Below are positions 60,072 through 64,000 of a stretch of 64,000 nt of DNA, one piece after another. Origin of the DNA: Alteribacillus sp041949975 (GTDB lineage: Bacteria; Bacillota; Bacilli; Bacillales; Marinococcaceae); the NCBI RefSeq assembly GCF_041949975.1, contig NZ_JBHFQG010000008.1, positions 1 to 64,000 of the forward strand. The letters are read 5' to 3'. The number at the start of each line of letters is the position of its first letter. Within the stretch, counting starts at the first letter, position 1. Below the pieces are notes generated by a model, which did no database searches, was not told the origin of the DNA, and saw only the letters and a program-made list of their open reading frames with translations. The position numbers were made by a program, and so were the translations under genes.

Positions 60072-61664
60072 GTGTACGTACCTCTTGTACTAACACAGTT
60101 TCTTGACAGGGCAGTTGAATTATACGGAGAAAAGGTAGCCGTTATTGATGAAGACAGAAAAGTGACTTATTCGGAATTAAATGATAGGGTGAACCAATTA
60201 TCACATGGTTTGAAAGCGCTTAATATAAACAAGGAAGATAAAGTTGCTTACCTTGCTCCTAACACCCTTGAAATGTTAGAGGGTTTTTATGGAGTATTTC
60301 AGCTTGGTGCTGTCATGACTCCACTTAATACAAGATTAAAGCCAGAAGACTATCAATTTATTTTAAATCATAGTGAAAGCAAAGTTCTGTTTGTAGAAAA
60401 CGAATTGTACCCATTAATCCAGCCGATTATTCAAGACCTCGAAACTGTTGAAACAATTATTGTTCATGGGGCCGAATCTAATACGGATAAATATATTAGC
60501 TATGATTACTGGTTAAATCAATTTTCTTCTGAAAAGTTTGAACGAGCAGAACTCGATGAAAACGACATAGCGAGTCTTCTTTACACAAGCGGTACTACTG
60601 GAAATCCAAAAGGAGTGTTATTAACCCACCGGAGCAATTATCTGCATGCCATGTCAGCTATGCATCATTTACGTGTTTCTGACCAGGACACACTCCTGCA
60701 CGTGCTGCCGATGTTTCATGTGAACGGCTGGGGTTCTCCTTTTTACTACACTGCAAATGGAGCTACCCAGGTAATGCAAAGAAAAGCAGAGCCTGCTTCT
60801 GTTTTCGAAAATATCCAAAAGTATAACGTTACTGTAGCGCATATGGCTCCTACTGTTTTAAATATGCTGCTCGAATATTACAGCCTCAATAAAGAACAGT
60901 TAAATACTGACCAGGAGATGCGGATTGTCATTGCTGGTTCCGCTCCGCCTTCTACCTTCGTAACAAAAGTAGAAGAGGAAATTGGATGGGAATTTATACA
61001 AGTATATGGAATGACTGAGATTTCGCCGCTGGTAACAATTTCTCAAATCCGCCCGCAGCATGCCCATTTGTCAGTGGAAGAAAAACAATATACGAAAGCA
61101 AAAACAGGATACTCTATGATTGGTTCAGAAGTGAAAGTGGCAGATGATGATGGAAACCAAGTGCCTGCTGATGGTAAAACGATAGGCGAAGTTATCGTAC
61201 GTTCGAATAATGCTATGGAAGGCTATCTGAAAAATCCAGAAGCTACGTCACAAACAATAAAGAACGGGTGGCTTCATACTGGAGATATGGCAGTTATAGA
61301 TACAAATGGTTATATTGAAATCGTTGACAGAAAAAAAGATATAATTATCAGCGGCGGAGAAAATATTTCATCGATCGAAGTAGAGGGATATTTATATAAT
61401 CATCCTGACATTGTGGAAGTTGCTGTAGTTGGAGTACCTCATGAAAAATGGGGAGAAGTTCCGCATGCTGTTATAGTGAAAAGAGAAGGCACTGATATTA
61501 CGGAAGAAGAAATCATTAATTATGCTCGAAGTAAAATGGCACATTTTAAAGCACCAAAAGGCATTTCATTTATAGATACTCTTCCAAAGACAGCTTCGGG
61601 GAAAATTCAAAAAGTACAGCTTCGAAAAGAGTTTTGGGAAGGAAAAGAACGGAAAGTAAATTAA
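60072..61664 (+). CDS. AMP-forming acyl-CoA synthetase (fatty-acid ligase type)
   Basis: A 530-residue acyl-CoA ligase. It has the P-loop LLYTSGTTGNPKGVLLTH, A5 YGMTEISPLV, hinge VDRKKDIIISGGENISSIEVE and the C-terminal catalytic lysine in KTASGKIQKVQLRK. It belongs to the fatty-acyl/acyl-activating type, distinct from the two others in this window (28878 and 35427). I prefer the GTG at 60072, 7 bases from AAAGGAGG, over ATG 60066, which is too close. It divergently faces hit. Substrate unknown. Confidence 0.92.
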   Translation: MYVPLVLTQFLDRAVELYGEKVAVIDEDRKVTYSELNDRVNQLSHGLKALNINKEDKVAYLAPNTLEMLEGFYGVFQLGAVMTPLNTRLKPEDYQFILNHSESKVLFVENELYPLIQPIIQDLETVETIIVHGAESNTDKYISYDYWLNQFSSEKFERAELDENDIASLLYTSGTTGNPKGVLLTHRSNYLHAMSAMHHLRVSDQDTLLHVLPMFHVNGWGSPFYYTANGATQVMQRKAEPASVFENIQKYNVTVAHMAPTVLNMLLEYYSLNKEQLNTDQEMRIVIAGSAPPSTFVTKVEEEIGWEFIQVYGMTEISPLVTISQIRPQHAHLSVEEKQYTKAKTGYSMIGSEVKVADDDGNQVPADGKTIGEVIVRSNNAMEGYLKNPEATSQTIKNGWLHTGDMAVIDTNGYIEIVDRKKDIIISGGENISSIEVEGYLYNHPDIVEVAVVGVPHEKWGEVPHAVIVKREGTDITEEEIINYARSKMAHFKAPKGISFIDTLPKTASGKIQKVQLRKEFWEGKERKVN

Positions 61665-61681
61665 ACTTTTGCATTTGGGAT

Positions 61682-61720
61682 GGAGAACACTTCATTATTT
61701 AGGGAGTGTTCTCTTTTTTA
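61682..61720 (+). terminator. rho-independent terminator
   Basis: AGAACACT pairs with AGTGTTCT around TCATTATTTAGGG, followed by CTTTTTT. Confidence 0.85.
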
Positions 61721-61832
61721 TGTCCATTAAATGTTTTAGCATCGTTTGTTGGAATGCCATATAATTGTCAGTAAATAAAGGGTCAAGCTATGATAAAATA
61801 ATTGTTGAAAAAGACATGAAAAGGTGAAGGTT

Positions 61833-62321
61833 ATGAAAATTATAAGAAAAGCTATCTTACTTTTTGGTTTGACCGTTGCGTTAGCAGCTTGCTCTGAATC
61901 TGAAAATGCCGGCCCTCCAATAGGGGAGCAAGAAGAAAAAGGGTTTGATATTATAGAAACGACTGCGTCAGCAGCAGAAAGTCCACAATTTTTAGAACAT
62001 GCACAAGGTTCTATTCCAGTGATATATGAAGAAACAGCTGATCATCAAGAACTATTAGAGCACATTCCATGTTATTGCGGGTGCGGAGAGTCTGCTGGGC
62101 ATGAACATGCTTTTGATTGTTTCATAGACAATGTAAACGAACATGGAAGCATCGTATGGAATGATCATGGAATGAAATGCGGGGTGTGTCTTGAGATAGC
62201 GGCGGATGCTATGGAAATGAGTAAACAAGGTTATTCAGACAAACAAATTCGAGACTCCATTGATGAAGATTACAAAGACAGCGGAATGGAACCAACTCCA
62301 ACCCCTATGCCGAAGAATTAA
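61833..62321 (+). CDS. PCYCGC-motif lipoprotein
   Basis: A 162-residue lipoprotein (lipobox LAAC near residue 19) of the PCYCGC family of exported Bacillaceae proteins. The domain has IPCYCGCGESAGHEHAFDCF and MKCGVCLEIA; this cysteine- and histidine-rich pattern suggests metal or cluster binding. The function is unknown. ATG 61833 follows AAGGTGAAGG; GTG 61824 overlaps it. The terminal MEPTPTPMPKN is typical. Monocistronic. Confidence 0.88.
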   Translation: MKIIRKAILLFGLTVALAACSESENAGPPIGEQEEKGFDIIETTASAAESPQFLEHAQGSIPVIYEETADHQELLEHIPCYCGCGESAGHEHAFDCFIDNVNEHGSIVWNDHGMKCGVCLEIAADAMEMSKQGYSDKQIRDSIDEDYKDSGMEPTPTPMPKN

Positions 62322-62324
62322 TTG

Positions 62325-62371
62325 AAAAACCTTTGAAAACGGCTTTTAAGTCGTTTTAAAGGTTTTTTTGG
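62325..62371 (+). terminator. rho-independent terminator
   Basis: AAAAACCTTTGAAAACG pairs with CGTTTTAAAGGTTTTT across a central loop, followed by further T residues. Confidence 0.9.
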
Positions 62372-62479
62372 TTTGGGGCCCTTCTTTTCCTTTTGTTGGA
62401 GACAAGGTAAAATATAAGCTGTATGAATAAAATAATTGATTGGCAAAGATATTAAAAAGCTATTTAAAGGAGAAAGAAT

Positions 62480-63220
62480 ATGACGAAGCTGTTGGAATTA
62501 GATCACGTAAGTGGTGGCTATAATATTCATAAACCTGTATTGCATGAACTTAATTTCACCTTAAATAAAGGGGAAATAGTTGGTTTAATAGGTTTAAATG
62601 GAGCTGGGAAAAGTACAACAATTAAACATGTGCTCGGATTAATGGAACCAAGTCAAGGTGATATTCGGATCAATGGAATCCGTTTTCAGGAAAACCCAGA
62701 AAAATACCGAAAAACATTTACATATATCCCTGAAACTCCTGTGTTATATGACGAATTAACGTTATGGGAACACCTGAAATTAACAGCAATGGCTTATGAA
62801 TTAGAAGAAAAAGTTTTTAAAGATAGAGTATATCTTCTTTTAAAGGAATATCGAATGGAAAAAATGAAAGATTGGTTTCCGAGTCATTTTTCTAAAGGTA
62901 TGCGGCAGAAGGTTATGATAATGTGCGCGTTTCTAGTGAAACCAGAATTATATATAGTAGATGAACCCTTTGTTGGGCTGGATCCTGTGGCAATCAAATC
63001 ACTTTTAGATATGATGGTTCAGATGAAAGAAGAAGGGGCTGGTATTTTAATGTCTACCCATATACTTTCTACTGCCGAACGTTATTGTGATCGGTTTATT
63101 TTGCTGCACGAGGGTCACATCCATTTAAACGGTACACTAACAGAGTTAAGAGAACAAGCTGGGATGGCAGATGCTAACTTAGATGACTTATACATAGAAG
63201 TAACTAAAGGAGAAATATAA
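62480..63220 (+). CDS. ecsA: EcsA, ABC transporter ATP-binding protein
   Basis: A 246-residue ATPase of the EcsAB exporter. Walker A is GLNGAGKST (about residues 38-46), the signature region FSKGMRQKVMI and Walker B YIVDEPFVGLDP are clear. In B. subtilis loss of ecs reduces exoprotein secretion, sporulation and competence, partly through the RasP protease. AAAGGAG stands before ATG 62480; the stop overlaps the ecsB start by one base. Confidence 0.92.
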   Translation: MTKLLELDHVSGGYNIHKPVLHELNFTLNKGEIVGLIGLNGAGKSTTIKHVLGLMEPSQGDIRINGIRFQENPEKYRKTFTYIPETPVLYDELTLWEHLKLTAMAYELEEKVFKDRVYLLLKEYRMEKMKDWFPSHFSKGMRQKVMIMCAFLVKPELYIVDEPFVGLDPVAIKSLLDMMVQMKEEGAGILMSTHILSTAERYCDRFILLHEGHIHLNGTLTELREQAGMADANLDDLYIEVTKGEI

Positions 63221-64000
63221 TGGATGTTACTCGTTTGTGGGAAGAACGATCAAAAGGTTTTTGGAATGAGGCTGTCCGCTATCTGCGTTTGTTAGGAAAC
63301 AGTGGTTTTATGTTCAGTTTATACGCGTTGTTTTTAGCCGGGGGATATTTTTATCCTTCTTTTATTGAATGGCTGCCAGAAGCATTCCCGGTCATTCTGG
63401 TGCTGGTAGGAATATTTACCTATCTATTAACAAGGTGTCCTCTTCGTACATTTTTGAAAGAAGGAGATCTAGTTTTTTTACTGCCTCTAGAAACAAAATT
63501 AAGTTCTTATTTCCGAAAATCTGTTATATACTCTTTTGTCCTGCAGTCAGTCACTTTAACTATTATATTGCTTTTGCTGGGCCCGCTCTTTCAAGACAGA
63601 GTTTCATCAGACAACAGTTATATTTATATAGTATTGTTTTTTCTTCTGGTTGGTAATGCTTGGAATAATGCTGCACACTGGGCAGAAGTCAGGATTCAAG
63701 ATGAAGACAAGCGAAAAAAGCACATTGCGGTAAGGTCATTATTCAACGCGGTATTTTGTTATTTTTTATTCGCGTCTGCACCGCTATGGTTTGTAATATC
63801 GGTTTTAATGATTATGGTATTTTTATATGTCTTTTACCATAAAAAACTTTTAAAACTTCATCCATTAAAATGGGAAGTGCTGCTCCGCTTAGAAGAAAAA
63901 CGCTTGTCGGCGTTTTACAGATTCGTTCAGTCTTTTACGGATGTACCTCATATTAAAATGGGGGTGAAACAAAGGAGATTATTATCTGCTATTTCGGATC
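63220..64000 (+). CDS. ecsB: EcsB, ABC transporter membrane subunit, partial
   Basis: Membrane partner of EcsA. The frame is open from ATG 63220 (MDVTRLWEERSKGFWNEAVR) to the window end, 260 codons, without a stop. It has at least four hydrophobic segments (about residues 28-44, 48-65, 105-125, 183-210). The start shares its first A with the ecsA stop (TAATG), so the pair is coupled. The B. subtilis protein is about 400 residues, so about one third is outside the window. Confidence 0.92.
   Translation, partial: MDVTRLWEERSKGFWNEAVRYLRLLGNSGFMFSLYALFLAGGYFYPSFIEWLPEAFPVILVLVGIFTYLLTRCPLRTFLKEGDLVFLLPLETKLSSYFRKSVIYSFVLQSVTLTIILLLLGPLFQDRVSSDNSYIYIVLFFLLVGNAWNNAAHWAEVRIQDEDKRKKHIAVRSLFNAVFCYFLFASAPLWFVISVLMIMVFLYVFYHKKLLKLHPLKWEVLLRLEEKRLSAFYRFVQSFTDVPHIKMGVKQRRLLSAISD

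Overview
The window comes from a low-GC, endospore-forming member of the Bacillaceae. This is inferred from sporulation genes (spoVR, yhbH, an alpha/beta-type SASP, two YjcZ-type peptides), from Bacillus-type ribosome binding sites, and from gene order. Large parts follow the order I recall for Bacillus subtilis: the sspB-yheE-yheB-yheA block, yhaX-hemZ, yhaO-yhaN, yhaL-prsA, hpr-yhaH-serC-hit, and ecsAB. Acidic, Glu/Asp-rich exported proteins hint at a halophilic or alkaliphilic lifestyle, but that is only an inference.

Layout. (1) 1-458 is the right-hand end of an ISLre2-family insertion sequence. (2) 530-4157 holds signal peptidase I, YhbH, a YbjQ-family protein, and a TetR regulator coupled to a small multidrug-export-type membrane protein. 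(3) 4218-5921 looks like the remains of an element integrated at the 3' end of a tRNA-Pro(GGG) gene: an att-like repeat, a decayed ORF, an hsp20 gene, an integrase stump and the tRNA. (4) 6020-14781 (minus strand) has msrA and the glycogen operon glgBCDAP. (5) 15021-19779 has a heavily decayed glpD, the phosphoglucomutase pgcA (functionally linked to glycogen), an arylamine N-acetyltransferase and a frameshifted acylphosphatase. (6) 19923-27312 has spoVR, a polar amino-acid ABC transporter with a frameshifted binding protein, pdxK, an M29 aminopeptidase, a LOG-family hydrolase and LemA. (7) 27697-37388 is an eight-gene operon for isovaleryl/leucine-type acyl-CoA catabolism (like B. subtilis yngJIHGFE plus a biotin carrier), ending in an additional acyl-CoA synthetase. 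It has a strong sigma-A-type promoter with a perfect CcpA cre site just downstream. (8) 37565-41781 has an SASP, YozQ-like and YheE-like small proteins, a complete but dead ISLre2 copy with a 9-bp target duplication, yheB and yheA. (9) 41928-53855 has yhaX, hemZ, a lytic transglycosylase, a YidC-like insertase, an Asn/Met/Tyr-rich protein, the yhaO-yhaN nuclease pair, a CssRS-like secretion-stress two-component system and yhaL. (10) 53999-64000 has prsA, two YjcZ-type peptides, YpmS-like and DUF3267 proteins, hpr, yhaH, serC, hit, an acyl-CoA synthetase, a PCYCGC lipoprotein and ecsA-ecsB (ecsB runs off the end).

Most of the window is core metabolism, sporulation and secretion. I see no CRISPR array, prophage or recognisable defence island, and no clearly new multigene system. 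The least ordinary signals are: a long hairpin conserved by compensatory changes in both ISLre2 copies, together with a structure that would hide the transposase start; the tRNA-Pro island remnant; catabolite control of the leucine-type operon; the cssRS genes sitting next to prsA; and five genes interrupted by what look like single-base indels, most of them in short homopolymers, which should be checked against raw reads before they are called real pseudogenes.
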